A stretch of 64,000 nucleotides of DNA, from assembly GCF_040807025.1 (NCBI RefSeq), contig NC_090944.1, forward strand, positions 4,554,068 to 4,618,067, given 5' to 3'. This document shows positions 1-9,650 of the stretch, piece after piece. The notes under the pieces are model-generated. The model searched no databases, was not told where the DNA came from, and saw only the letters and a program-made list of their open reading frames with translations. The position numbers and the translations under genes were made by a program. Within the stretch, counting starts at the first letter, position 1. Every line of letters begins with the position of its first letter. This DNA is from Struthio camelus (lineage: Eukaryota; Chordata; Aves; Struthioniformes; Struthionidae).

Positions 1-112
1 GCAGAACCAAACATAAACCTCCCTAGTGAGACCACTCTGCTGGAACATTTCAAGCAAGAGCCAAACAGAGAGGAAGAAATAAAATGCTTCTTGGCAAAGG
101 ATGCATTTCCCA
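1..112 (+). pseudogene. GVIN1-like: VLIG/GVIN-like GTPase pseudogene copy A, middle segment
   Basis: Frame 1 from base 1 encodes a stretch containing EPNINLPSETTLLEHFKQE, which resembles the region after the G domain of very large interferon-inducible GTPases (VLIG/GVIN/URGCP family; assignment from memory of the family). The gene enters from outside the window on the left. VLIG-like sequence stops at about 100-112, where it runs directly into a 3'UTR-like module and a minisatellite. It resumes at about 1600. Copy B has the identical junction at about 9485-9508. The open frame continues into the module without biological meaning. Confidence 0.8.
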
Positions 113-243
113 TGGCATCCCTTGCAGGCAGTGCAAGAGATCATTGCTGCTGGAAGCTGCATTTCATTTCATCCCTTTGTATTTCAGATGCTAGTCGTAC
201 TTCCCAAAACATGTATACAATAAACTCGCGGGCTAGCCTTCTG
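113..243 (+). repeat. 131-bp 3'UTR-like module, copy 1
   Basis: A 131-bp module starts with TGGCATCCCTTGCAGGCAGT and ends with GGCTAGCCTTCTG. It occurs three times at full length without indels: here, at 9509-9639 and at 12663-12793. It contains an AATAAA hexamer at 219-224. The third copy sits just after the true C-terminal end of VLIG copy B, which suggests the module is the 3' untranslated region of the VLIG gene. Here it follows a truncated VLIG segment instead. That the module is a 3'UTR is inference. Confidence 0.75.
219..224 (+). promoter_or_regulatory. AATAAA polyadenylation hexamer in module copy 1
   Basis: The canonical AATAAA lies inside the 3'UTR-like module. It is preserved in copy B at 9615-9620 but is changed to AATCAC in the third module near 12770. 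No transcript evidence is available, so its use is not known. Confidence 0.4.
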
Positions 244-252
244 GTCAGGGTA

Positions 253-785
253 TCTCCTGGTGCTGGGCTTGTGGCGGGGGTGCAGGGGGGAGTGGAGCGT
301 TGTGTTGGGGGTGCTGGTCTTGTCGTGGGGGGTGCAGAGGGGAGTTGGTCCTTGTGTTGGGGGTGCTGGTCTTTGTTTTGAGGTGCAGAGGGGATCTGGG
401 CATTGTGTTGGGGGTGCAGAGGGGATCTGGGTGTTGTTGTGGGGGTGCCTAGAGGAGGTGGGCCTTGTGTTGGGGGTGCTGGGCATTGTGTAGGGTTTGC
501 TGGGCTTGTTATGGGGGTGCAGAGGGGATCTGGGTCTTGTTTTGGGGGCGCTTAGAGGACGTGGGCCTTGTGTTGGGGGTGCTGGGCTTGTCGTGGGGGT
601 CCTGAGTGGTCATGGGGTTGTGTTGGGGGTGGTGGGCCTTGTTTTGGGAGAACTAGGCTTGTTTTTGGGGTGCTTAGGGGATCTGGGCCTTGTTTTCGGG
701 GTACTGAGGGGATCTGGGCGTTGTTTTGGCGGTGCTGGGCCTTGTCATGGGGGTGTTGAGGGGATCTAGGCCTTTTTTTGGGGGT
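253..785 (+). repeat. G-rich minisatellite array 1 (G-rich on + strand)
   Basis: Tandem, imperfect units built from GGGGGTGCTGGGC and GGGGGTGCTGAGGGGATCTG, with TTGTGTT or TTGTCGT spacers, fill this stretch. The reverse complement of these units is the unit of the large C-rich array from 17.88 kb onward, so this is the same minisatellite family in the opposite orientation. The array sits inside the VLIG-like pseudogene and abuts a CR1 end. Open frames through it are composition artefacts. Confidence 0.95.
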
Positions 786-794
786 GCGGAGAGG

Positions 795-990
795 GTTCCG
801 GAGCACTCGACCAGGTTGCCCAGAGAGGTTGTGGAGTCTCCTTCCCTGGAGATATTCAAAAGCCGCCTGGCCCAATCCTGGGCAATATGCTCCAGAGGAC
901 CCTGGCTGAGCAGGGGCGTTGGACTCCAGGATCTCCGGAGGTCCCTTCCAACCTCCACCATTCTCTGAGCCTGTGATTCTGTGAAATGTT
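795..990 (+). mobile_element. CR1 LINE 3' end, 5'-truncated, copy A
   Basis: The text CAGGTTGCCCAGAGAGGTTG, then GGAGATATTCAAAAGCCGCC, then GAGGTCCCTTCCAACCTCCA, and a final GTGATTCTGTGA are typical of the 3' end of avian CR1 retrotransposons in sense orientation (established family knowledge). Only about 200 bp remain, which is the usual 5' truncation. There is no target-site duplication, as expected for CR1. The left border is the minisatellite. The same insertion is at 10311-10506 in copy B, so it predates the segmental duplication. Confidence 0.93.
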
Positions 991-1600
991 AAGGCTAAAA
1001 TTTTAACACTCACATCCCAGAAGTTTTCTTTTCCTTTCTTCTCAGAATTGGTTCCCGTCGATGGTCGAGCCCATCACACACCTCCCACAATCGCCTGTAA
1101 TGTGCTCATGTAGTGTTCCAATGCTATAGGTCCTATGGATTGGCATGGGGTTGGTTCACCTAGTTGATTTAAACCAGTTGAGGGAATGGTTAGAACGTAC
1201 AGCTAGCAATCTGGTTTTGGAGCTAAGGAAAGGTTTTGCACATTGAGTGACTACTCCCCAAATTACAGCTTGGTTGCCACTGCCCACGCACACAGGGAGC
1301 CCCATTCCCCTTGGGATCATTCCAGTTAATATGAAAGAGAGAATCAACCGTATCTGGAATAATACCAACGGTGCGTCTATATGATTGGGGCCTGGGCATA
1401 CAAGTCTCGAACTCCCATCTCTCCATCATATGTCTAGCAAGCCAAGAATCTTCCACAAGACTTGAACTGGAGGAATGTGTGGGATCAAAACTGTCATGTC
1501 ACCTGGGGGAGTGAACCAGACACCGTGCGTAGGGCCTACGAAATAGATGGCTCAGCGTTACAGTGGGGACAACAAACAATTGTACTCGGGACCTGAGAGG
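991..1600 (+). other. Unassigned segment shared by both duplication copies
   Basis: About 600 bp separate the CR1 end from the resumption of VLIG homology, and the segment is kept at almost identical length in copy B (10507-11115). It starts with a strong pyrimidine tract ending in TTCTTCTCAG at about 1046, which looks like a splice acceptor. A frame-1 stretch at about 1390-1590 is open and rich in Trp, Cys and Asn in both copies. A degraded stretch on the same strand at 1147-1250 is broken by stops. The composition and an Asn-Asn-Thr sequon would fit an old retroviral fragment, but I cannot assign a family and no LTR is visible. I do not recognise it. Confidence 0.4.
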
Positions 1601-3035
1601 ACCACTCCCTGAGAGAGACCTGCCCAATCGAAGCTATTTCCAAGCAGGTGGTCATGAAGGGAGCACTGCCCTTCAGGAAAAAGCCTTTGCGCAGCTGCGC
1701 TATTACCAGAACGGAGCAGCTTCACGACCGCATCACACAGCTCATCAGCCTCCCCATCGACACAAAGGAACAGGAGCCAATGCATGACAACCAAAGTTGC
1801 ATTCATGACAGACTGCATGAAATAAGAGAACAGGTGGACTCGGCAGCCAGGAACTCCACATATGTCTTCACTCATGGATACAGAAGACATTCAGCAGTGT
1901 CTCTAGGCAAAGTGGCAGCAGAAAGGTTGGCAAAGATGCAGAAGGCTTTCACAAGAGCAAACGACCCCACTTTCTACCTGCAGGGCCAGAGAGAAGACTT
2001 CTTCACAAGTTTCCACATGTCCTGCCAAGCAGTGCCCTCTATCACAGCAGTTGCTGATTTTTTTTATGTGACGAGCTTTCAGGAGCTCTTTGACAGGCAG
2101 TGTCTGTGAAGACTGCTCTTGATATAGCCTGGGAAAGGAGCTCTAACTCTCCAGCTTTCAATGGCCATCGATCTCAACTAGAAACGGCTATTCTCCTCTC
2201 TCTTGCGGAGGAAGAGAATGGTGAGTTCAGGCAGCACATTCATTTCCCCCAACATGTTTTAGAAGGTTTCGTTGAGAAGTGTGTTAACTATTGCTTAGAC
2301 AAGAACAATTCAAGGCTGAAGAACTTGTTCCATGTTTCCCTGAATTCATTCCAGACTCTTGTTGCTGCTGCTAGCTTTGCGCCTACAACTCCAGTTGTCC
2401 AAGAGAACTGTGGCAATGTCTCCCTGTGGCTAGAGGAATTTGGGAGCAGACTTGGAGCTAATTCTGAACTTCCCAGAAGTCATCTGAAAAGCACTGAGCA
2501 TCAAGAAAGAAAGGAGCGAGAGCTCCTGAAGGAGGCAATGAGTAAAGCTCTGGCCCCTGTGCTAGCAAACCTGAAACAGGCATTTTCCATGCCTCATCTG
2601 AAAGCTTGGAACTGGAAACCTCATACAATCGGAGTTGAAGGGCTGCACGGCTGCTGGAAGCAATGCCCGTTGTGCAGCGCTCTTTGCACAGACACAATAC
2701 GTGCTCCTGATGGGGACCACGGTGTTCACTTCCATCGCCCTCAAGTCCTCAATGGTAGCCAGTGGGTTAGAAGAAATCAGTTGGTCCCTGCCCTTTGCTC
2801 CAGTCTTGTAGCAAGTCACTGTTGCCTTGTGCTTGAGGATAACAAGGAAGCTGCCTATACAAAGTCTAGAGAAGCAGGAGCAGCTTCTGCCAATTGGGGC
2901 CTCACGCCAGAAAGCTCCCCGCAGGCATGCTGCAAATGGCTTGTGTGCCGTTTCCGCTCACAATTGCAACAAGATTGCTGTGCACAATTGGAGGGCACAG
3001 CAGCAACCCGTCCAGAAGGGGAAAAGTGCCCAAAG
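1600..3035 (+). pseudogene. GVIN1-like: VLIG/GVIN-like GTPase pseudogene copy A, C-terminal segment
   Basis: This encodes the C-terminal third of a VLIG-family protein. Recognisable pieces in order are a helical stretch with KAFTRANDPTFYL and DFFTSFHMSCQ (frame 1, about 1640-2070), then PAFNGHRSQLE, LAEEEN, STEHQERKERELLKEAMS, and the cysteine-rich HGCWKQCPLCSALCTDTI with DGDH and FHRPQVLNG (frame 3, 2100-3035). An in-frame TGA at about 1591 and a frameshift at about 2060-2100, at an 8-T run, break the gene. From 2100 the frame stays open to 3218, running past the duplication breakpoint into unrelated sequence, so the last native residues are replaced. Transcription or translation of this piece is not shown. 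Confidence 0.85.
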
Positions 3036-3280
3036 GAAGAACGAGCCACAGGCTCGGCATGGGCTTGTCAGGGACGACTCTGGGCTTTGGTTGGGCTTTG
3101 TGCTGGCGGGAGCTGTGTTGGGGCTGGCCTTGGCGGGCTGCGCCTTGTTGGGGTTTGGGTGAGAGCAGCGTCAGGTGGGGCCTGGGGGTGCCCTGGCAGA
3201 CCAGGTGTGTGGAAGTGATGTCGCCATGGCATCACAATGCCGGGGTCTTTCTGGAGGTGGGGCTGGGGGAAGTGCCGCTG
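3036..3280. other. G-rich unassigned spacer
   Basis: This begins exactly where similarity to copy B ends. It is rich in GGGCTTTG and GGGGCTGG blocks that resemble the minisatellite in composition, but they do not form regular units. No gene or repeat was recognised. Confidence 0.5.
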
Positions 3281-3996
3281 TCACTTTGCCTGCGAGCGAG
3301 CGAGCGAGCGAGTGTGCGAGCGAGTGCGCGAGCAGGTGGAGAGTGTGGCGTTGAGCTGGGGCGAAGGAGCGAGGCAGCGGGGTAAGAGCTGGCTCCTTCC
3401 GTCTCTCTGCAGTCTCTCCTCCCCTCGGGGCGCTCTCCCTGGCTTTGTCGCCCCCCCAGCGCCCACCACGCGCTGCACGCTCCCTCGGTGGGCACAAGTG
3501 CCACAATCAGGCAAACGTCCCCGCCGCGAAGCCCAGCCACGCTCGGGCACCATTCTGCGCCCTTGCTGCTCACGACCCGGTGTCCCCGCGTCACACGTGG
3601 GAAAGCAGCGGCGGGAGCGGGCAGCCAGGCAAGGCCAACGGAGTGAGCGCACCATGCCCTGCTTTTTGCAGAGTTGCTCTCGGCGGCCTTTGGCTCTTGT
3701 CCTGGTGTCAGATTGACGCTGTCGATCTTGGGGTGCGGAGGAGCGTGCACAGGGTGAGCCGCAGAGCAGAGCGGAGCGGTCAGGGTCGGGGGAGGTTGGT
3801 GGAGGGGCGTTGGAGGGGCGGTGGGGAGCAGGGCTTTGGGGGCTGCTGGTCTGCCTTGGTCGGGGAGGGGGAGGGTGGCTGCAAGGGGCGGCGTGCTCAG
3901 AGGTGGGTGCTGTGTTTTGGGTGGCACTCTTGGAGCAGGACGTGGAGGCGGAGCGCTGAGCAGGCTGCACGCTCGCGGCGCGCTTCCGGTGGCGGC
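3280..3996 (+). promoter_or_regulatory. CpG-rich promoter and 5'UTR region of the 3997 gene
   Basis: CpG dinucleotides become dense here, unlike the flanking VLIG-like and minisatellite sequence. A GAGC/GCGA simple repeat lies at about 3291-3332. The region leads straight to an ATG in a strong Kozak context at 3997. No clear TATA box is seen, which fits a CpG-island promoter. The transcription start cannot be placed, and 5' non-coding exons are possible. Confidence 0.55.
3291..3332. repeat. (GAGC)n simple repeat with CpG
   Basis: About ten units of GCGA/GAGC, drifting into GTGCGAGCGAGTGCGCGAGC at the right end, lie in the CpG-rich promoter region. Microsatellite slippage is the likely origin. 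Confidence 0.9.
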
Positions 3997-5632
3997 ATGG
4001 AGCCTCGGAGGCTGAGCGTCGTGGGCGAGTTTGTGGTGCTGAGCCTCTTTGTGGTGTGCCTGGCCCACATGCCCTCGGTCGTCAACGTCCTCACGATCCT
4101 GTGCATAGCGGTGGTGTTGGTGCTGGCGGGGAAAAGGCTCTGGCCCAAGGTAGGAGTCAGCCTGGGCATGACCCCGAGCTGGCGTGGGCAGCGAGAGGGC
4201 TGAGGCCGCGGCAGCACCTGCAGCAAGGGCAGCCTGACGGTGCTGCGCGCAAGCCTGCCTCCAGCCTCAGCTCTGCGTGCCCCGCGCAGCCCTTCCGCGA
4301 GCAGGGCGCCTCTTGGCGCAGCTTGGATGCTCGCCCCTAAGGCAGCGCTCTCTTGGGCTGTGCAGGGGCCTCGCGGCAGTGCTGGCAGCCTGGGCAACGG
4401 CAGCGTGGACGAGCCCGGAGGTGAGCAGCCCCAGCCCAGAGCGTAGGCGCGCTCGGCAGCGCCTCCCGGCCAAGACGGCCCAGCGCCGCCAGCGCCCACC
4501 GCCCTCGGCCCCAGCTGGGGCTCCGCCGACGGGCTGCCCTCGCTCACTGCCTCTCTGCCTCCTCTTCCAGCAGCCTCCTTCCTGCCCACGGTGGACACGC
4601 AGGACTGTGCAGCCAGCCGGCAGGCAGGGTAAGCGGAGACCTGGCCTGCAGGGGGGCTGCCCCACAGCCCTGGCCAGGCCCACCGCAGGCAAGAGCCCGA
4701 TGCAGCCCAGAGCCACAGACCTGCGCCTGGCCTGGGCCCCCCAAAGAGCAGGGCATGGCATGGCTAGGGCTGGGGTCGACGCGCGGGATGCCCAGGACAT
4801 GCCGCATGCCTGCTGCTCACCAACTGGGAAGCCCCTTTGCTCCTTGCCCACTGCTGCAGCCCTGGCCCCAGCGCCCCCTCCGCCCGCACCCTGGCACCCT
4901 TTGGCGTCTGCCGCCGCAACCAGGGCTTCCCCCTGGGGCACCCAAGGCAGCCTCCTCACCACCTTTCTCCCTCCCAGGCTCACAAGCGAGGACACCTTGC
5001 CCCCTCGCCACCTCCTGCCCACCTCCGAGCCGGACATGGATGGATGGAAGTTGGATGGCCCTCTCCCACTGCCACCACCCTCCATCCTGCTGGACGCTCC
5101 CCCAACACCTGCAGGAGTGCTGGGTGAGCTGCTTGTGCCCACAGCCCTCCCGCCATCCCCACCATGCAGGCGGGTCCGCTTTGGGCGCAACCAGACCGTG
5201 TTGCTGAGCGAGGAAGGTCACGAGCTGCTGGACTGCCTCCCCAAAGCCCCACACCTCGACTGGCCAGCCCACATCCCGCGCCGGTCCATCCTGCACTGTG
5301 CCTGGGCACCCGTCCCGCTGGCAGAGGAAGGCACAGTGCGGCCACTTTCACCCGCCGGGCAGTCCGAGGACGAAGAGGACGAGGAGCCAGCGTGTGCCAC
5401 CTCCCTGCAGCGCTGGCCCACCATGCAGCTCTGGAGCCCACCACCGGAGGCGCCCTCCCCTCCCGCTGCAGCCGCCGGCTGCACAGCGGCCCTGGCCTGC
5501 CTGCTGTGCCCAGCCTGCCCAGCCTGCCCTGCAGGCGCCTTCAGAGGGCTGCGCAAGGGCCTCCGCAGATGCGCCTCCTTCCTGCGAAGGCCACGGCGAG
5601 TGCTCAGGAGGCGCCAGGCAAGGGCCAGCTGA
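3997..5632 (+). CDS. Uncharacterised four-exon membrane protein, about 306 aa
   Basis: Predicted exons are 3997-4149, 4366-4420, 4571-4628 and 4978-5632. Every junction has GT...AG borders (GTAGGA, GTGAGC and GTAAGC donors; CTGTGCAG, CTCTTCCAG and CTCCCAG acceptors), and the frame is kept throughout to a TGA at 5632. The start ATG sits in GGCGGCATGG, an excellent Kozak context. Residues about 8-46 are strongly hydrophobic with a Met-Pro break, suggesting a membrane hairpin or one or two transmembrane helices. Then comes KRLWPK. Exon 4 has a Pro-rich stretch, then a block (about 154-190) with RVRFGRNQTVLLSEEGHE and LLDCLPK followed by WPAH. It goes on to an acidic EDEEDEE (about 220), a Cys/Ala-rich hydrophobic patch (about 257-277) and an Arg-rich tail (about 280-306). 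I do not recognise the family. The splice model is my own and untested; a very short extra intron at 5123-5167 is possible because both ends look like splice sites and the length keeps frame. Paralogous remnants lie at 16040-17200. Confidence 0.65.
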
Positions 5633-5724
5633 TTGGGGCCAGCAGCAGGCTCCGCGCCTGGGCAGACGTGCCAGTAACCAGCGCCCGCGGAGCTAGACGC
5701 CTTTGCCACCTCCGGGCCAGCGTC

Positions 5725-5730
5725 AATAAA
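5725..5730 (+). terminator. Polyadenylation signal AATAAA of the 3997 gene
   Basis: AATAAA lies 93 bp after the TGA stop at 5632, with G/T-containing sequence downstream. The position fits a short 3'UTR. It supports the last exon ending near 5750, just before VLIG-like sequence begins. Confidence 0.7.
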
Positions 5731-5782
5731 CCTCTGTGCAAGACTCTGCGGGAGGCGAGAGTGAAACACCATGTGAAGTGCT

Positions 5783-8700
5783 ATGAAGAAGGCGCAGGAA
5801 TGCTCCCTGAGTCTTAGGAAGCCAGCCGTTCCCCGAACTCAGGCTTTCCTGCTCCTGACAGGGCTGAGTAGAGCAGCAACATGCAAAAACATGTCTCCAG
5901 AACAGAAGTTTAAATGCTTAGCTCAGATGAACCATCACATAGGAAACTGGCTGTCAGAAGAAGTCCGTGAGATCCTTACAAAGCGCAGTGGATGTGATCC
6001 TGGGGGCGCTCTGGAGCAAGATCTGAATTCCCCTGTGAATGGAGACTATGTAGCCTCCAACAGTGATCTGCAGAAAGAAGTTGTAAAACAGGGGAGAATT
6101 GATATCGGTCAGGGGGCTGAGCGGAAAGATTCATCCAAGCCATCACCCTCAGCAGAACAGTGGGAGGATCCTAAAAGGAATGAGCGTTCCAGAGGCCAAG
6201 AGGTCCTCCACTTGATCAAACACCCGGGACTAGAAAATTGCTACGCAAGGAAAAGGGGGAGGGCAGATCTTCAGGTTATCGACAAGACTGCCCTGTGTGA
6301 CAGCCAGCCCAGGATTGGCAGTGAATACCCCTTCCATTTTCGGCACAAGCTGCTGATGCTGGACTACCGTGGAAGGTATCTGGTTTGCCAGGAGCATGGC
6401 AAAGCAAAAGAAGGCGTTCTGAGCACTCCGAATGCAACAAGCCTTGGCACTGAGTGCTCAGATAGTGCCTCAGATATTGACAGTGAGTTTTTCAATGCTG
6501 AGAGTGAAGAAGGTATGCCTCTGTTACAGCAGGTCTGACACACACACATGCCATGGACCTCCAGGTGGCGATGTTTCATGGTGCCCATGATTTCACGAGC
6601 CAGTACATTTCAACAAACCTCGCTTTGTGCCACTTGGCGCTCCCCCTCCTGCTACCAAATCCATGCACCGCACCAAGAGAGTTCCCTCAGCCAAGTTAAA
6701 AAGAGCTGGAAAGGGACGGAACAATTGGGAAAGCAGACCACAATTCAGAGGAGCAGACCACAATTCAGAGGCACAAAAACAAACCGATTGATCAGGCAGA
6801 CACACCCATCGTGTCCTTCATACGGATCGGGAGTTCTCCTTCCTCTTCCAAGGCTCAGCTCCTGAATGCTCTGCCGACTAAACACAAACACAACACTTTC
6901 TGCCACCGACATTGCAAAGGCAGCACCAAAGGCTGTCTTCTAATGACAGGTGTTGTGCAGATCTCTTGGTCCTGTGCCAGTGGCAGTGCTGATGACACTT
7001 TTGACGGCTGTGTTGCTTTCTGTAACCTGCATGGAGATGCTAGAGGTCATGAACAACAATTGCCGTTTTTACAGCAGATCTCTTCTGTGAAGGAGGCTCT
7101 CAGTTAGCTGAGTCTGACCAGAGTGACAAGAAAGGCGTGAACATTGTACGTGACCCGTGGCAGTCTCAAAAGCCTTTGATTTGTCTTTTCACTGAAGAAG
7201 AGAATGTTGCATGTGGCCGATCTAGCCAGAATGTAAAAAGAGGTATCCAGAACAGAAACAAAGCAGAATTAGTAGAGGAGCTGATAAAAACAATCAGAGA
7301 CCTACTAGCAAGGTCAAACAACCTTTTAAGGCTTGATGCTTGTCAGGACACAGCTCGCCAACGTGGATTTATTGTGGCTAAAGAGGCAGAAGAGTGTGTG
7401 AGAGCCAAAGCAAAGGCAAGAACCTTGGTGGGATTCTTGACAAAGGAGAAATTGTGTTTGAGATCAAATCACAGCTACTGCCTCTTCAAGGACAACTATG
7501 GTACCCATGGTGTAAAAAGGAGAAAGAGCTCCCCCGCTTGCAGGAAAAGAGGAACAAGAACATAGAACATCATGGGAGCCAAAGTGAGCCAGAGAAGTGT
7601 GCAGGACGAAGAAAGCAACTCGACAGAGCGTTCCCCCTCAAGCAGCTGCTGAAATCAGTCCTCGCTTTTCTCCAGGCACAGGCAAGAGACACCAAGAAAT
7701 ACTTGCTGCAGTGGAGGAAGGTCTTTAGGGATGACCTGTCCTCTGAGCACTTGGAGGAACTTCAGAAAGAGTATCATCAGTGATGGTATCAAATCCTGGA
7801 AATAAAGAAAAGCAAGGAAAAAACCAGTCTGAAAACAGCATTGATGAATAAGTTAGAAGCCCTCTCCAATGCAGTCAATGATTCATCCATTGGTCTCAAG
7901 CGTCTTTTGAGAGAAGTAGGGCAGATTCGTGAAGCTCTAGAATCCTTGAACTCAAAAGATGAATGTTTTTGCAAACTACCTGAAGTGGCAGTCGATCTGA
8001 TGGTTTCAGGGTATGCCCTTGAAGTGGTGGATGGTGATGCTTCGTCTGTACCGTGACGATGGCTTGGGGCAATCTTTGACAAATTGAGAAGCTAGGGGAG
8101 AGAAGAGCGTTTGTTCTCTCAGTGCTTGGCATCCAGAGCCCGGGGAAGTCAAGCCTGCTGAATGCCATGTTTGGGCTGCAGTGGAACGTCAGTGCGGGGA
8201 GAGGCACGCAGGGAGCGTTTATGCAGCTGCTTCAGGTGGACGAGAAACGCCAAGAGGCCGTGGACTTTGATTACAGGCTGATTGTTGACACGGCAGGACT
8301 TTGTGCCATGGAGGTGGCCAATAAGCAGTCACTTAATGATGACAATGAGCTAGCCACCTTTGGCATTGGCATTGGCAACATGACTCTGATCAATATCTTG
8401 GGAGAAAATCCTGGAGACATGCAAGATGTCCTTCAGCTAGCTGGGCAGGCTTTTCTCCGCATGAAGCAAGTCAATCTTTCGCCAAGCTGCTGCTTTGTGC
8501 ACCACAATGTTGGAGAAATAACTGCCCAGGAACAAAACATGCAAGCACAAAGATGCCTGCAGGAAAAGCTGGAGGAAATGGCAGGGACAGCCGCCCAGCC
8601 GCCCAGCAGGCGTTCTGCCATGTCACCTGCTTCAGCGATGTCATCCGCTTTGATGTGAACACCCACAGTCACTACTTTGCTCACCTCTGGGTGGCAAGGA

Positions 8701-9508
8701 AACCCACGCAGTACCCCACCCAACCCCACACACAGCCAGCACGTGCAGCAGTTAAAGAGCACAATTCTCCAAGGTGCCAAGAAGGGATCGCAGGGCACTA
8801 TTTCAAGGCTCTCGAGCTTGAAAGTTCGTATGAGTGACTTGTGGAAGGCTCTGCTGAATGAAAAGTTTGTTTTCCCTTTCCAAAACACTCGGGAAGTTGC
8901 CGCAGACAACAGGTTAGGAACAACCGACAGCCAGTGGACCTGGCAGCTGGGGAGCCACATCCTAGACTTGCAAATGAAACGGAACAATCGGATTAGAAAG
9001 GGAGACGTTCCGCAAGTGACCCGAAGAAGCCTTATGGAGGAAGTGCAAGATAAATATGAGACCCTCTGGAAAGGCTTGGAACCGTATTTCAGGGAAGATG
9101 ACGCCAGTGGGCTTTTGATTCAGCGGAAAGCAAGCATTGAAAATCAACCGCAAGATCTGAGAGAAGCACTTGTGGAAGAGACACAGAGAAAGTCTGCCGA
9201 GTTCATTGAACGGGAGAAGAATCCGAGCAAAGGGCATCAGAAGAAGCCAGAATGTGAACACGAGCTTGTCAAGAGAAGGCAACTGGTGGCTTTGTCGCTA
9301 AAGAAGGAAGAGCTGCATGAAGAAAAGCTGAGGCAACACTTGGCTAGCCTCTGGAAACAATGGCTCTACAAAGTATCTTCCAGTGCACCTCCTCCTGCAG
9401 AACCAAACATAAACCTCCCTAGTGAGACCACTCTGCTGGAACATTTCAAGCAAGAGCCAAACAGAGAGGAAGAAATAAAATGCTTCTTGCCAAAGGATGC
9501 ATTTCCCA
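5783..9508 (+). pseudogene. GVIN1-like: VLIG/GVIN/URGCP-like very large GTPase pseudogene, copy B main body
   Basis: VLIG proteins are very large interferon-inducible GTPases of the cytosol and nucleus. Order of recognisable parts: N-terminal region with HKLLMLDYRGRYLVCQEHG (frame 2, about 5890-6530); DLQVAMF and CHLALPLLLPN (frame 1, 6553-6660); VSFIRIGSS, FCHRHCKG and CVAFCNLHGDA (6800-7095); QNRNKAELVEELIKTIRDLL (7137-7435); LDRAFPLKQLLKSV (7440-7780); LLREVGQIREALESL (7841-8053). The G domain has P-loop GIQSPGKS at 8128-8151, DTAGL near 8290 and DNELATFGIG. After it come FSDVIRFDVNTHSHYFAHLW and a helical region to about 9490. Lesions: frameshifts near 6540, 6690, 7095, 7435, 8085, 8590 and 8690, and in-frame TGA at 7781 and 8054. 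The start at 5891 (ATGTCTCCAG) is possible, but the first exons seem absent: the small gene's poly(A) signal is only 53 bp upstream of 5783. Family call is from remembered motifs. Confidence 0.88.
6732..6771 (+). repeat. 20-bp perfect tandem duplication in the VLIG pseudogene
   Basis: AGCAGACCACAATTCAGAGG occurs twice in direct contact (6732-6751 and 6752-6771). It lies in a part of the VLIG-like body where the reading frame is already disturbed. At 20 bp it shifts the frame. It is a neutral slippage-type lesion. Confidence 0.97.
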
Positions 9509-9639
9509 TGGCATCCCTTGCAGGCAGTGCAAGAGATCATTGCTGCTGGAAGCTGCATTTCATTTCATCCCTTTGTATTTCAGATGCTAGTCGTACTTCC
9601 CAAAACATGCATACAATAAACTCGCGGGCTAGCCTTCTG
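9509..9639 (+). repeat. 131-bp 3'UTR-like module, copy 2
   Basis: This is identical in layout to 113-243, with AATAAA at 9615-9620. It follows the truncated VLIG body directly. The VLIG frame (8677-9777) reads straight through this module into the minisatellite, giving a chimeric open frame. Confidence 0.75.
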
Positions 9640-9650
9640 GTCAGGGTATC

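Larger units (their letters stand above)
1..3035 (+). repeat. Segmental duplication, copy A (partner 9397-12570)
   Basis: This stretch matches 9397-12570 nearly base for base, in the same orientation. The match begins at or before base 1 and stops at about 3035, just after a shared GTGCCCAAAG; beyond that the two copies differ completely. The offset is 9396 before the minisatellite and about 9515 after it, because the minisatellite of copy B is about 120 bp longer. Other differences are a few substitutions, an 8-T versus 7-T run near 2060, two in-frame 3-bp losses in copy A near 2224 and 2287, and a 16-bp gain in copy B near 12315. The duplicated block carries the end of a VLIG-like gene together with its internal minisatellite, CR1 and unassigned segment, so those insertions are older than the duplication. 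Confidence 0.95.

Noticed and set aside
3232..4068. 278-codon minus-strand open frame across the CpG-rich promoter
   Set aside because: High GC lowers stop density. It overlaps exon 1 and the promoter of the supported gene and has no recognisable domain.
4267..5190. 307-codon minus-strand open frame opposite the small gene
   Set aside because: Antisense shadow of the GC-rich exons. The sense strand has matching splice sites, Kozak start and poly(A) signal.
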